From Bacteroidales bacterium (GTDB taxonomy: Bacteria > Bacteroidota > Bacteroidia > Bacteroidales > UBA3824), in the NCBI GenBank assembly GCA_017412115.1, contig JAFPYR010000053.1:126815-167895 (forward strand): 41,081 bases of DNA, read 5' to 3'. Shown in pieces: positions 1-7,422 of this stretch. Within the stretch, counting starts at the first letter, position 1; each line of letters starts with the position of its first letter. The notes beneath the pieces are model-generated. The model was not told where the DNA came from. It searched no databases and was given only the letters and a program-made list of their open reading frames with translations. The translations under genes were made by a program, and so were the position numbers.

Positions 1-1
1 A

Positions 2-1033
2 ATGTTTTTGCTGGATTCAAAATCGGTGATTTCGGTTGGCGACGATCACACGATAAGGACTTGGACACCGGGAAAACGGTTTGAAACTTACCAAGGTGCT
101 AAAAACATAAATTTTGCGTGTTTCTCGTCTAACGGTCTGAATATCATGGCAGTAGAAGATACAATTGCCCAATCATGGGATTTAACAGGAGAAATTACCT
201 CAACATTCAAAGGGCATACGGCACGAATAAACACTGCAAGATATTCTCACAATTCCAAATACGCCGTTACTGCCTCCAAAGATTGCACGGTAAGGCTTTG
301 GGATAGTTTTAGCGGCAAAATGTTAAAAACCTACACCGACCACAAAGCCGAGGTAAACGACGCTGTTTTTTCGCCTGACGACAACTTTTTGATTTCGGTT
401 TCCGCTGACAGCACCATTGTCATAAGGGATTTAAAAACGGAGAAAACCATAAAAATATTATCACCTTCGGGCTGCGTAACATCGGTTTCGATTTCACCGC
501 AAGGCGGCATTTTTGCAACCGGCGGCAAAGACGGCAAAATTATACTTTACGATTTAGCAGGTAAAATTTTAAAAACGTTTCACGGACATGACGGCAGAGT
601 AAATTCCGTATCGTTTTCACCAAACGGAGAATATATAATTTCGACTTCTTCAGACGAAACAGCAGTTTTGTGGGACAAATTAGGACAAATGCGTTTTACA
701 TTCAGAGGTTACGAGAACAAAGTAAATTCGGCTGTTTTTTCACCCGATTCACGTTTTGTGCTGACAACTTCTGATGACGGACTTGCACAACTTTGGACCT
801 CAGACGGAAAAGACATCATGAAATTCAGACATGACGGCAAAGTCTCGTCAGCAGTTTTTTCCCCCGACGGAAAATACATTTTGACGGTTTATACCGATGC
901 CAACAGACTAAGAACCATTAAATTAAGAATGATTAGCCCTGATGGAATAACGCATCATATTGATCAGCTTGACCTCTACGGCTCGGTTTGGAAACCCGAT
1001 TCAGCAACAATGCAGAAATACGGAATGGATTAA
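2..1033 (+). CDS. WD40 repeat (beta-propeller) protein, 5' end outside the window
   Basis: The visible 343 residues are almost entirely WD40 repeats. Units of about 40 residues carry the pattern 'VNSAVFSPDGKFLLT' followed by 'D.TA.LW' (for example around residues 80-100, 120-145, 205-225, 245-265), giving roughly seven blades. Such proteins act as scaffolds; no catalytic domain is visible here. The first residues, MFLLDSKSVISV, align with the middle of a repeat (the FSPDGKSVISV position), so the ATG at 2 is probably internal and the gene starts upstream of the window. The last 40 residues leave the repeat pattern. The stop codon overlaps the stop of the convergent mtaB by two bases. A second WD40 protein with TPRs lies at 13469-15868, and this could be the tail of a similar multidomain protein. 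The domain is certain; the function is unknown. Confidence 0.85.
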   Translation: MFLLDSKSVISVGDDHTIRTWTPGKRFETYQGAKNINFACFSSNGLNIMAVEDTIAQSWDLTGEITSTFKGHTARINTARYSHNSKYAVTASKDCTVRLWDSFSGKMLKTYTDHKAEVNDAVFSPDDNFLISVSADSTIVIRDLKTEKTIKILSPSGCVTSVSISPQGGIFATGGKDGKIILYDLAGKILKTFHGHDGRVNSVSFSPNGEYIISTSSDETAVLWDKLGQMRFTFRGYENKVNSAVFSPDSRFVLTTSDDGLAQLWTSDGKDIMKFRHDGKVSSAVFSPDGKYILTVYTDANRLRTIKLRMISPDGITHHIDQLDLYGSVWKPDSATMQKYGMD

Positions 1034-2307
1034 ATCATTTGTCCAATCAAAACGTCGTTTTCGACTTTAAGAATTTTGACGCTATAAAATTCGTTTGCTT
1101 TTACACCGTCAAATGTTTTCATTTTTATTCTGACATAATTTTCACCGTAACCATAGATAAAACCGTCATTTTCAATGGTTTCGGTGAGTAATGTCTGACG
1201 TTTGCCAATGAAACTTTGCAGGTATTCAGCGGACAATTTTTCCGACAAGTCGCGGAGGATTTTTGAACGTTGATTTTTGATTTTTTCGTCCGTCTGATTG
1301 TCCATTTTGTCAGCAAGTGTTCCGCTGCGGCGCGAATATTTAAAAGCGTGAATATGTCCGAAACAGATCTTTTTTGCGATTTTCAAAGTGTCGGCAAAAT
1401 CTTCGTCTGTCTCACCCGGCAAACCGACAATAATATCCGTCGTAAAATTAAAATCAGGAATTATTTTTCTAAATTTTTCAACTATTTCCAAAAAATCTTC
1501 GCTCGTATAATGACGGTGCATACGTTTCAAAACGCTGTTGCTGCCCGATTGAAGACAAAGATGGATATGCGGTGCAAGTTTCGGATTTTTAAAGAGTTCA
1601 ACAAAACTGTCAGAAAAATCGTCCGGCTCAATCGACGCAATCCTCAGTCTGAAATCGCTGTCAATCTCCAAAATTTTCTTAATCAAATCCTCAAAACTAA
1701 TGCCCTCGTAATTGTATTTTGAAATGTTAACACCGGTTAAAACAATCTCCTTGAAACCATATTCGAGTTCGGTTTTAATATTCTTCAAAATATCCTCTGA
1801 CGGTCTCGAAACCGCCCTTCCACGCACATAAGGCACAATGCAATAACTACAAAAATTGTTGCAGCCGTCTTGAATTTTCACGATGGAGCGTGTGTGGAAA
1901 GTTTCCTTAGCCGCCTCAAAACCGAAAACGTCGCCGTCGAAATTTTCTACGGCAGAAAATTCACCGCCGAGATGAGCCTCCACGATATCGAAAATACGGT
2001 TTTTGTGCTTGTTGTCAACAACAATTACATTTGTATTATTAGAAAAATATTTTTTTGCGTATTGCTCTGCCATACAACCTGTTACAACCACAAGCGAACC
2101 CTTTCTGATGGCGCGGTTGATGTATTCACGGCTTTTTTTGTCCGATTGATTGGTGATTGTGCAGGTGTTAATTACAAAAATCTCTGCATTGGAGTTTTCA
2201 AAATCGCCGTCGGTTACAAAACCTTTTTCACGAAATTTCGACGCCAAAGCATCGGTTTCGTAAAGATTCAAACGGCAACCGAGAGTTTTAAAAGAGATGG
2301 TTTTCAT
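1030..2307 (-). CDS. mtaB: tRNA t6A37 methylthiotransferase MtaB
   Basis: Radical-SAM methylthiotransferase that adds a methylthio group to N6-threonylcarbamoyladenosine at position 37 of tRNAs reading ANN codons. The N-terminal MTTase domain holds its three cluster cysteines at C11 (LGCRLNLYETD), C49 (INTCTITNQSDKKS) and C78 (VTGCMAEQY). The radical-SAM CxxxCxxC is C149, C153, C156 (DGCNNFCSYCIVPY). A C-terminal TRAM-like region follows from about residue 360. The 'RLNLYETDA' and 'INTCTIT' signatures are MtaB-type, not MiaB- or RimO-type. The length of 425 residues is normal. The start ATG overlaps the stop of vapC (ATGA), so translation is probably coupled to the toxin-antitoxin operon upstream. 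A second methylthiotransferase, miaB, is 1.4 kb upstream. Confidence 0.93.
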   Translation of the reverse strand: MKTISFKTLGCRLNLYETDALASKFREKGFVTDGDFENSNAEIFVINTCTITNQSDKKSREYINRAIRKGSLVVVTGCMAEQYAKKYFSNNTNVIVVDNKHKNRIFDIVEAHLGGEFSAVENFDGDVFGFEAAKETFHTRSIVKIQDGCNNFCSYCIVPYVRGRAVSRPSEDILKNIKTELEYGFKEIVLTGVNISKYNYEGISFEDLIKKILEIDSDFRLRIASIEPDDFSDSFVELFKNPKLAPHIHLCLQSGSNSVLKRMHRHYTSEDFLEIVEKFRKIIPDFNFTTDIIVGLPGETDEDFADTLKIAKKICFGHIHAFKYSRRSGTLADKMDNQTDEKIKNQRSKILRDLSEKLSAEYLQSFIGKRQTLLTETIENDGFIYGYGENYVRIKMKTFDGVKANEFYSVKILKVENDVLIGQMI

Positions 2308-2714
2308 ATAATATTTCTATCAACCCAATTTTCAATATTAAGACCTTGAATATTTTCAAAATGTTTTACATTATCTGTTACAACAGTCAAATCAAAATGC
2401 TTGGCAGTGGCAGCAATCAACAAATCAAAATTATCCACCGGTTTACCTATTTGTTTTAGTTGCAAACGAATTTTAGCATAATCCATTATCACTTCCGAAA
2501 TTGGAATCACGTTTACAAACCTCAAAAATTCATTCAACAAGTTCATCTGCTTTGTTGGATTATTAGAATTTAACGCACCAAAAGTAAGTTCTGCCAACAC
2601 TATTTCAGATATAAAACACTGAGGCTTTTTAAGTATATTAATTTTTTTACTAACGCCAAATTTTCCACGAAAATGGAAAACACAAATATTTGTATCCAAA
2701 AGGTATTTTTCCAT
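2304..2714 (-). CDS. vapC: VapC-family PIN-domain ribonuclease toxin
   Basis: A 136-residue PIN-domain protein starting at MEKYLLDTN. A longer in-frame reading upstream covers the antitoxin gene in another frame and has no PIN features, so ATG at 2714 is the sensible start. The PIN acidic residues are all present: D7 (LLDTN), E42 (LAELTFG), D97 (NFDLLIAATA) and D114 (VVTDNVKHF). They bind the Mg2+/Mn2+ needed for RNA cleavage; VapC toxins typically cut tRNA or rRNA. The gene begins one base after the stop of the upstream small protein, the usual antitoxin-toxin arrangement, and ends overlapping the mtaB start by four bases. With all four acids intact the toxin looks active. Confidence 0.9.
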   Translation of the reverse strand: MEKYLLDTNICVFHFRGKFGVSKKINILKKPQCFISEIVLAELTFGALNSNNPTKQMNLLNEFLRFVNVIPISEVIMDYAKIRLQLKQIGKPVDNFDLLIAATAKHFDLTVVTDNVKHFENIQGLNIENWVDRNII

Positions 2715-2715
2715 T

Positions 2716-2988
2716 TTAGTCGTCAAAAGATACAATTTCTCTATTAGAATAACCATCACGAACGCTGAAAATTGCTTCTTCCATTCTGTCAGCGTCGGGA
2801 TCATCAGCCAAAATGCCAGCAAAATCAGCAATCGAATTGAACTCTTTCTCAGTTCTCTTTTCTTTATTTTTTGCCGCCGCTTTCGCGATTTTTTCTCGAA
2901 TCGTATTGAGCAAAAGCATCCACTCCTCGCTTCTAAAATCAAACGTGGAGATGTAGTTGTTAAGATTTATTGCAGATGCGCTTACCAT
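2716..2988 (-). CDS. Putative VapC antitoxin
   Basis: A 90-residue hydrophilic protein directly upstream of vapC (one-base gap). The C-terminus is acidic (ADDPDADRMEEAIFSVRDG), as is common in the toxin-wrapping tail of type II antitoxins. The N-terminal half contains a lysine/alanine-rich helix; no AbrB, ribbon-helix-helix or HTH motif can be assigned with confidence. The frame is open six codons further to a TTG at 3006. ATG at 2988 is preferred because a good promoter (-7 at 3019-3026) would put transcription start only a few bases from the TTG. Its identity as an antitoxin is inferred from position, size and tail. Confidence 0.75.
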   Translation of the reverse strand: MVSASAINLNNYISTFDFRSEEWMLLLNTIREKIAKAAAKNKEKRTEKEFNSIADFAGILADDPDADRMEEAIFSVRDGYSNREIVSFDD

Positions 2989-3018
2989 AGTTTCTGTTTT
3001 TAGCAATTAACCGTACCG

Positions 3019-3049
3019 CAAAAATAAGCACTTTACGGAAATTCACAAA
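3019..3049 (-). promoter_or_regulatory. Bacteroidota-type promoter for vapB-vapC-mtaB
   Basis: On the minus strand TTTG (3046-3049), 19 bp, then TATTTTTG (3019-3026) match the Bacteroidota -33/-7 consensus. Transcription would start near 3012, about 24 bases before the ATG at 2988. Confidence 0.6.
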
Positions 3050-3061
3050 ATTTTTTTAGGA

Positions 3062-3670
3062 TTATTCAATTCCTTCTGCAATAATGTCTTTCATAACTTT
3101 TTCCAATTCGGCATCGGATTTTTTACTCAGTTCGCCCTCGTATTTGTAAAACCTGGTCAGCATGGTCGCAAAAACTTTGCCCCCGCTTACAAATACAAAA
3201 TCGTAATAACCAGGCGTACATTCTTCCGGATGCAAATAAAACGAACCCCAATGCCAGTCGTCATCTTGTTCGGGATCTTTGCGGATTTCGCAATACTGTG
3301 CAAAACCGGGAAGTTCATCGCTGAGTTCGTTTTTCAAATAAAAACTCTGGTCTTTCTTGTGCTGAAAAACCCAAACAGCAAATCCGCCGGAGTTTTCAGT
3401 CAGAGGATAAAATTCCACCCACTCGTCGAGTTCAAAAATAAAACGGATTTTTTCGGTGGAATACGGATAGTAGTTGATTCCGGTTTCTTTCTCCTGATTG
3501 CCTACACGGTTTCCAAAAAGTCTGAGACCTTTCAAAACAGGTTTTTCACCGTCTTTGAGGTTTACGAAATAGAGTTTTCCGGCTTTCATAGTGTCCTTTT
3601 CAACTTGCGCCGAAACATTTAAGGCACAAAGCATTAATGCCGCAATTATTGAAAATAATAGTCTTTTCAT
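3062..3670 (-). CDS. Secreted hypothetical protein
   Basis: A 202-residue protein with a clear signal peptide (MKRLLFSIIAALMLCALNVSA, cleavage after VSA before Q22), so it is periplasmic or exported. The mature part is rich in aromatic and acidic residues (DDDWHWGSFYL, EWVEFYPL) with alternating hydrophobic stretches that suggest a beta-rich fold. The C-terminus is a short charged helix (KKSDAELEKVMKDII). Only two cysteines remain after cleavage (CEIRK and EECTPG), which could form a disulfide. I do not recognise a family. It is monocistronic by spacing: 73 bp from miaB upstream and 55 bp before the vapB promoter region. Confidence 0.75.
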   Translation of the reverse strand: MKRLLFSIIAALMLCALNVSAQVEKDTMKAGKLYFVNLKDGEKPVLKGLRLFGNRVGNQEKETGINYYPYSTEKIRFIFELDEWVEFYPLTENSGGFAVWVFQHKKDQSFYLKNELSDELPGFAQYCEIRKDPEQDDDWHWGSFYLHPEECTPGYYDFVFVSGGKVFATMLTRFYKYEGELSKKSDAELEKVMKDIIAEGIE

Positions 3671-3743
3671 ATTGTTACACGGTTAAAGGGTTATTTTTTT
3701 TACAATAACGACAAAAACGCTGTTTTATTGTATCGCTACTATT

Positions 3744-5072
3744 TCAACAATAAATCATCTCTCCTTCTGCTGAAAAGTCGCTTGATTTTGTAATTTTCAC
3801 GTTGACAAAACTGCCGATAAGTGCCTCGTTTTCAGATTTGAAACGAACCGCAATTTTGCCTTCCGTCAAGCCGGAAAGATAGCCGTCCAAACGGTCGTGT
3901 CCGTTTACCAAAATTCTGAACTCTTTGCCGACCATACTTGCCGTATAAAGCGACGAAACTGATTTCAAATCTTCCGACAAAACCGCGTAACGTCTTGACT
4001 TTTCGTCTTTTGGAACGTCATCTGCCCATTCTGAGGATTTTGCACCCGGACGCGGCGAATACATCGCAATAAAAGCCATGTTGTATTTAAACTCCAAAAC
4101 GGCACGGCGCGTGTTTTCAAACTCTTCCAAAGTCTCGCCCGTAAAACCGACAATGATGTCAGTAAAAATCGTCGCGGTCGGCAGAATCATCCGGATTGAA
4201 TGTATAACACTGCGGTAACGCTCGATGTCGTATTTGCGGTTCATACGTTTAAGCATCTCTGTATCACCGCTTTGAATCGGAATATGAATCCATTTTCCAA
4301 GGCATTTGTATTTTGCGATTGTCTCCAAAACATCGTCCGTCATGTCCCTCGGATGCGGCGAAGTAAAATAAACGTAAAACTCTTTGCCGCTTTCGTCGCC
4401 GTATTTACCGATTAAATCCAAAAGCCCCGCAAAACTGATTTCGTTGCCTTTTTTGTCCAAACCGTAAGAATTAACATTCTGCCCCAAAAGCGTTATCGAC
4501 TTAAAACCAGCATTTACAAGGCATTTTACCTCTTCAACAATTTCTGACGACGAGCGCGAAACTTCTCTGCCGCGTGTATAGGGCACTGCACAATATGTAC
4601 AGAATTTATCACAACCGTTTTGAATCGGGACAAAGGCTTCAAACTTGTCGGGCTGACGGCCTTCCAACTTCCAAAAATAATCCATCTGATAGGCCTGCTC
4701 TTCGCGGCTAAGTTTCGGATAATAAGTGCCTTCGTGTGTGTGCTTTGCCAACATGTCAGCAAAATTTGTAAGGTCGCGCATATCGAAAACCATGTCGAAA
4801 CTTTTCAAAAATTTTTCTCTGTCGTCGGGCAAAATACAGCCCGTAAGGAACGTTGAGAAGGGTCGAGACCCTTTTTGACGATTCCAAACTGCAATCAAAT
4901 TATATACTTTGTCGATGGCTTTTTGACGTACCGAACAAGCGATAACTCCCAAAAGATCAGCCTCATGGGGATTGTCGGTAGATTCGTAGCCAAGATTTTC
5001 GATATATGTTTTAACTCTGCCGCTGTCGGAAATGTTCATCTGACAGCCAAGCGTTACCAAATGGTATTTCAT
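3744..5072 (-). CDS. miaB: tRNA i6A37 methylthiotransferase MiaB
   Basis: Radical-SAM enzyme converting N6-isopentenyladenosine-37 to the 2-methylthio form in tRNAs reading UNN codons. MTTase cysteines are C10 (LGCQMNISDS), C46 (IACSVRQKA) and C79 (LTGCILPDD). The radical-SAM CxxxCxxC is C154, C158, C161 (NGCDKFCTYCAVPYTRGRE), and a TRAM domain occupies about 375-442. 'GCQMN' and 'CAVPYTRGRE' are MiaB hallmarks. Two things are odd. The usual 'NTC' of the second cysteine motif is 'IAC', and the 'SVRQKA.D' and 'GC.LPDDR' variants resemble MiaB of candidate-phyla bacteria more than common Bacteroidales MiaB. Residues 67-72 (KGSRPF) are encoded by a palindrome that recurs at 5439-5454. A strong promoter lies just upstream. 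Confidence 0.9.
   Translation of the reverse strand: MKYHLVTLGCQMNISDSGRVKTYIENLGYESTDNPHEADLLGVIACSVRQKAIDKVYNLIAVWNRQKGSRPFSTFLTGCILPDDREKFLKSFDMVFDMRDLTNFADMLAKHTHEGTYYPKLSREEQAYQMDYFWKLEGRQPDKFEAFVPIQNGCDKFCTYCAVPYTRGREVSRSSSEIVEEVKCLVNAGFKSITLLGQNVNSYGLDKKGNEISFAGLLDLIGKYGDESGKEFYVYFTSPHPRDMTDDVLETIAKYKCLGKWIHIPIQSGDTEMLKRMNRKYDIERYRSVIHSIRMILPTATIFTDIIVGFTGETLEEFENTRRAVLEFKYNMAFIAMYSPRPGAKSSEWADDVPKDEKSRRYAVLSEDLKSVSSLYTASMVGKEFRILVNGHDRLDGYLSGLTEGKIAVRFKSENEALIGSFVNVKITKSSDFSAEGEMIYC
4857..4872. repeat. Palindrome inside miaB
   Basis: AAGGGTCGAGACCCTT, 7-bp perfect arms around a 2-base centre, in frame within miaB and encoding the GSRPF part of KGSRPF. It is closely related to the perfect palindrome at 5439-5454. 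Confidence 0.6.
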
Positions 5073-5104
5073 TTAAATAAATTTACGTTTTGATTTTCAG
5101 ACTG

Positions 5105-5136
5105 CAAAAGTAGTAAAGAATTTTAAGTCAGGCAAA
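5105..5136 (-). promoter_or_regulatory. Bacteroidota-type promoter of miaB
   Basis: On the minus strand TTTG (5133-5136), 20 bp, then TACTTTTG (5105-5112) are perfect matches to the -33/-7 consensus. They lie 33 bp upstream of the miaB ATG. Six 11-bp repeats lie immediately upstream. Confidence 0.75.
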
Positions 5137-5171
5137 TTTTTTCTGGGTTCTCTGCTGTTTAAAGAATATTT

Positions 5172-5240
5172 AAACACCGTTAAAACACCGTTTAAAGTAT
5201 TATAAGGGTATTATAAGGGTATTATGAAAGTATTATAAAA
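5172..5240. repeat. Six 11-bp tandem units of two types upstream of miaB
   Basis: Two units related to AAACACCGTTA (5172-5182, 5183-5193) are followed after 3 bp by four units related to GTATTATAAGG (5197-5207, 5208-5218, 5219-5229, 5230-5240). The 11-bp period places each copy on nearly the same face of the helix. They sit 36-104 bp upstream of the miaB -33 element and may be an upstream regulatory array, but no binding protein is known to me. Confidence 0.7.
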
Positions 5241-5269
5241 TTTCAAGAAAAGTATTCAGATTTTTTTTC

Positions 5270-5277
5270 TATCTTTA
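5270..5277 (+). promoter_or_regulatory. Weak rightward -7-like element
   Basis: TATCTTTA is one mismatch from TAnnTTTG, with no convincing -33 at the right distance. It precedes the repeat element and gene fragment at 5309-5666 and could be the remnant promoter of a lost gene. Confidence 0.25.
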
Positions 5278-5308
5278 CGCCCGAAAACAAATTGTTTGCG
5301 GGGATAAA

Positions 5309-5423
5309 CCTCTCCCCCCAACCCCCTCTCCTTAGAGGCGAGGGGGAGGTAGATGCACTCCACAATTTAGGCGAGGGGGAGAAAGCACCTCGCCTTTTAG
5401 GAGAGGGGTTTGGGGTGAGGTGT
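5309..5423. repeat. GC-rich imperfect inverted repeat element
   Basis: The left part (about 5309-5350, CCTCTCCCCCCAACCCCCTC...) and the right part (about 5378-5423, ...GGGGTTTGGGGTGAGGTG) are imperfect reverse complements over roughly 35-40 bases, each containing AGGCGAGG-like motifs. Base composition is far above the surrounding AT-rich DNA. Elements of this kind (translating as 'NLSPQPPLLRGEGE') are scattered in many bacterial genomes and in Bacteroidota. No transposase is present here, so any movement would depend on another protein. Confidence 0.7.
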
Positions 5424-5435
5424 CAATCCGTATTG

Positions 5436-5666
5436 GAAAAAGGTCGCGACCTTTGGCGTTATTATCACACGATGGAAGATTCAAACCCGAATGCAAGCCT
5501 TTACGACATAAAAGAATATTTTCAAGGTCGCAACGAAAAAGGCAAGATGAACGCCTCATCCGACGACCCTATTTACACCAATTTGTTGTCCGAATTGAAA
5601 ACGGCTCTGCGAGCCTTAGGCGAAGAGATAAAACCAAAGGTTTATGAATACGGTTTTTTAAGGTAA
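5436..5666 (+). pseudogene. Orphan C-terminal fragment of an unidentified protein
   Basis: The frame from about 5436 to the stop at 5666 encodes about 76 residues that look like real protein: an aromatic start (GRDLWRYYH), 'NASLYDIKEYFQGRNEKGKMN', a helical stretch (LLSELKTALRALGEE) and a terminal 'KVYEYGFLR'. There is no good start: the open frame continues upstream through the GC-rich repeat to a TTG at 5292, and the first ATG (5472) would cut the conserved-looking part. I therefore read it as the last exon-like piece of a larger gene, left after deletion or insertion of the repeat. The sequence feels like the tail of a large DNA-modification or helicase-type protein, but I cannot support a family from sequence alone. 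It ends 8 bp before the convergent cyclase gene. Confidence 0.45.
5439..5454. repeat. Perfect 16-bp palindrome at the edge of the gene fragment
   Basis: AAAGGTCGCGACCTTT is a perfect palindrome. A variant is inside miaB at 4857-4872. It lies between the GC-rich repeat and the conserved-looking part of the fragment, suggesting a small dispersed palindromic element. Confidence 0.65.
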
Positions 5667-5673
5667 GAAAAAA

Positions 5674-7293
5674 TCATATTTGGTTCAAAAGCTCTATAAA
5701 ATGGTCGTTAGGATAAATACCCTCATCATCTAACGAAAATTCGGGTTTTAAACGGTCTACAAAATACATATCGACGTTTTTATGATTTTTGATTTCGACA
5801 GGTCCCCTGTGCCGACAAATAAAATAATCCTTTATGTACTCGTAAGTGTCAGAGGAAATATTAACTGAACCTATCTCGTCAGCACTTTCCATACGCTTTG
5901 CAACATTAACGGAATCTCCCCATGTATCGTAAGCAAATTTTATTTTTCCCACAACGCCCGCAACCAACGAGCCGGTATGAATACCGATGCGTAACTGCCA
6001 ATCAGGTAAATTTCTATTAGAAAAACGCTGCTTGTAGGTCGCCATAAAATGTTTGATTTCCAAACCCGCTAAAACAACATCAAAAGGATTGGAACGGTTT
6101 CTTAGCGGAATACCACCCACACACATATAAGAATCACCGATTGTCTTAATTTTTTCAATATAATGACACGAAATTATATCGTCAAATTTTGAAAAGAAAA
6201 AGTCCAAAGCATCTACGATTTCCTCCGGCGAAAGGTTTTCACAGGATTTGGTAAAACCTTTAAAATCAGTGAACATAACCGTAGCCATTTTGTAACTCCG
6301 AGGCGAGGCATAACCCATACTCTTGAGCTCAGAGACAACGTAAGTCGGCAAAATATTCAAAAGCAAATCATCGGCTTTGTTTCTCTCTATTTCAATAGTG
6401 CGGTTTTGCTCAAGAATTTCAGAACGTTGTTTTTCAAGTTTTTGATTCGCCTCTTTAAGACTCTGCATGAGTTTTTGCGTTTCTTCCCCATGTTTCAAAA
6501 GTTTGAACTCAACACTCTTTTGCGCCGAAACATCAGACTCTATCGCTATGACTTTTTCCACTCTGTTACCGTCAAAAATCGGCGTTAAAGTCGTCTGAAT
6601 CCATTTTACAGCTCCGTATTTAACACGACATTTCGTTGTATAATTAACAGATTTTTTCTTTTCCAAAAGTTTGGCAAAATGCGTTTTAACATCGGCATTG
6701 TAACTAAAACCCTCCAAATGACTGCCGTATTTTTCAACAAATTCGTCAAAAGTATAACCGTACATTTTGTGAAAACCCTCGTTAGCCCATTCCGCCTGAC
6801 CCTCTGGCGTAAACAAAATAACGGAATTATCAGTCTGCTTAACAATCAACGACAATTTGTCCAAATCATAAATCTGAGCTTCAATCATACGGTTTTTGTT
6901 CTGAACCTCAAGCATAGCCTCTCGCAACATAAGATTAGATTTTACACGAGCCTTAAACTCAATTTCTTCTATCGGTTTTCTAATATAATCCGAGGCACCA
7001 CTGTCAAGAAAATTGTTGATAAGTTCGCTATTAAACTCTCCGGTCAAAACGATAATCGGAATAGAACGATTTTTGGATTTTATTCTCTTAATCAGATTAA
7101 AACCTTTGTAATCAATAAATTCGGCCGATATTAACACCAAATCGAATTGATGAATCAGCATAAGCTTCCAAATCGGTTCGATGTTTTGTGTAACATAAAC
7201 CGAATAAACAACAGATACATCACCGCATAGGATTTGCGACATCATATCGCAACTTTCGTTGTCTTTGTCCGCTATTAAAACATTGTAAGCCAA
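5674..7293 (-). CDS. Receiver-PAS-class III adenylate cyclase
   Basis: A 539-residue soluble signalling protein. Residues 1-120 form a response-regulator receiver, 145-255 a PAS/PAC domain, 260-305 a coiled coil, and 305-330 the short helix (LLLNILPTYVVSELK) that usually precedes bacterial cyclase domains. The class III cyclase domain follows to about 515. Catalytic residues are present: metal aspartates D343 (FTDFKGF) and D387 (IGDSYM), and transition-state N463 and R467 (SVNVAKR). Base-selecting K383 (EKIKTIGD) and D456 (YDTWGD) point to ATP, so the product should be cAMP. The receiver keeps acidic residues D10 and D12, T84 and K106, but the phosphoacceptor position is S56 (DLVLIS), so it is unlikely to be phosphorylated. 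No histidine kinase is adjacent; the gene has its own promoter. Confidence 0.9.
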   Translation of the reverse strand: MAYNVLIADKDNESCDMMSQILCGDVSVVYSVYVTQNIEPIWKLMLIHQFDLVLISAEFIDYKGFNLIKRIKSKNRSIPIIVLTGEFNSELINNFLDSGASDYIRKPIEEIEFKARVKSNLMLREAMLEVQNKNRMIEAQIYDLDKLSLIVKQTDNSVILFTPEGQAEWANEGFHKMYGYTFDEFVEKYGSHLEGFSYNADVKTHFAKLLEKKKSVNYTTKCRVKYGAVKWIQTTLTPIFDGNRVEKVIAIESDVSAQKSVEFKLLKHGEETQKLMQSLKEANQKLEKQRSEILEQNRTIEIERNKADDLLLNILPTYVVSELKSMGYASPRSYKMATVMFTDFKGFTKSCENLSPEEIVDALDFFFSKFDDIISCHYIEKIKTIGDSYMCVGGIPLRNRSNPFDVVLAGLEIKHFMATYKQRFSNRNLPDWQLRIGIHTGSLVAGVVGKIKFAYDTWGDSVNVAKRMESADEIGSVNISSDTYEYIKDYFICRHRGPVEIKNHKNVDMYFVDRLKPEFSLDDEGIYPNDHFIELLNQI

Positions 7294-7353
7294 AATTTTA
7301 ATTGATTATGTTAATTTCCTCCCTGAATAAGAGAAAATTCATAAAATACCCGC

Positions 7354-7384
7354 CAAAAATAACAAAGTTTTTTTTAATTTGCAA
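7354..7384 (-). promoter_or_regulatory. Probable promoter of the adenylate cyclase gene
   Basis: Minus-strand TATTTTTG at 7354-7361 matches the -7 consensus; TTG (7382-7384) lies 20 bp upstream. The element is about 60 bp before the ATG. Confidence 0.45.
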
Positions 7385-7422
7385 TATTTTTTGTCTGAGT
7401 ATATAACTTTTAGATTTTTTTA

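Noticed and set aside
1270..2349. Rightward open frames antisense to mtaB
   Set aside because: They are mirror frames of a strongly conserved gene; their translations have no protein-like motifs.
2716..2942. N-terminal extension of VapC to 212 residues
   Set aside because: The extension overlaps the antitoxin gene in another frame and lacks any PIN sequence; MEKYLLDTN is the family's normal start.
5292..5666. A single 124-codon gene covering the whole open frame
   Set aside because: The first third is the translated GC-rich repeat and the start is TTG. Only the last 76 codons look like protein.
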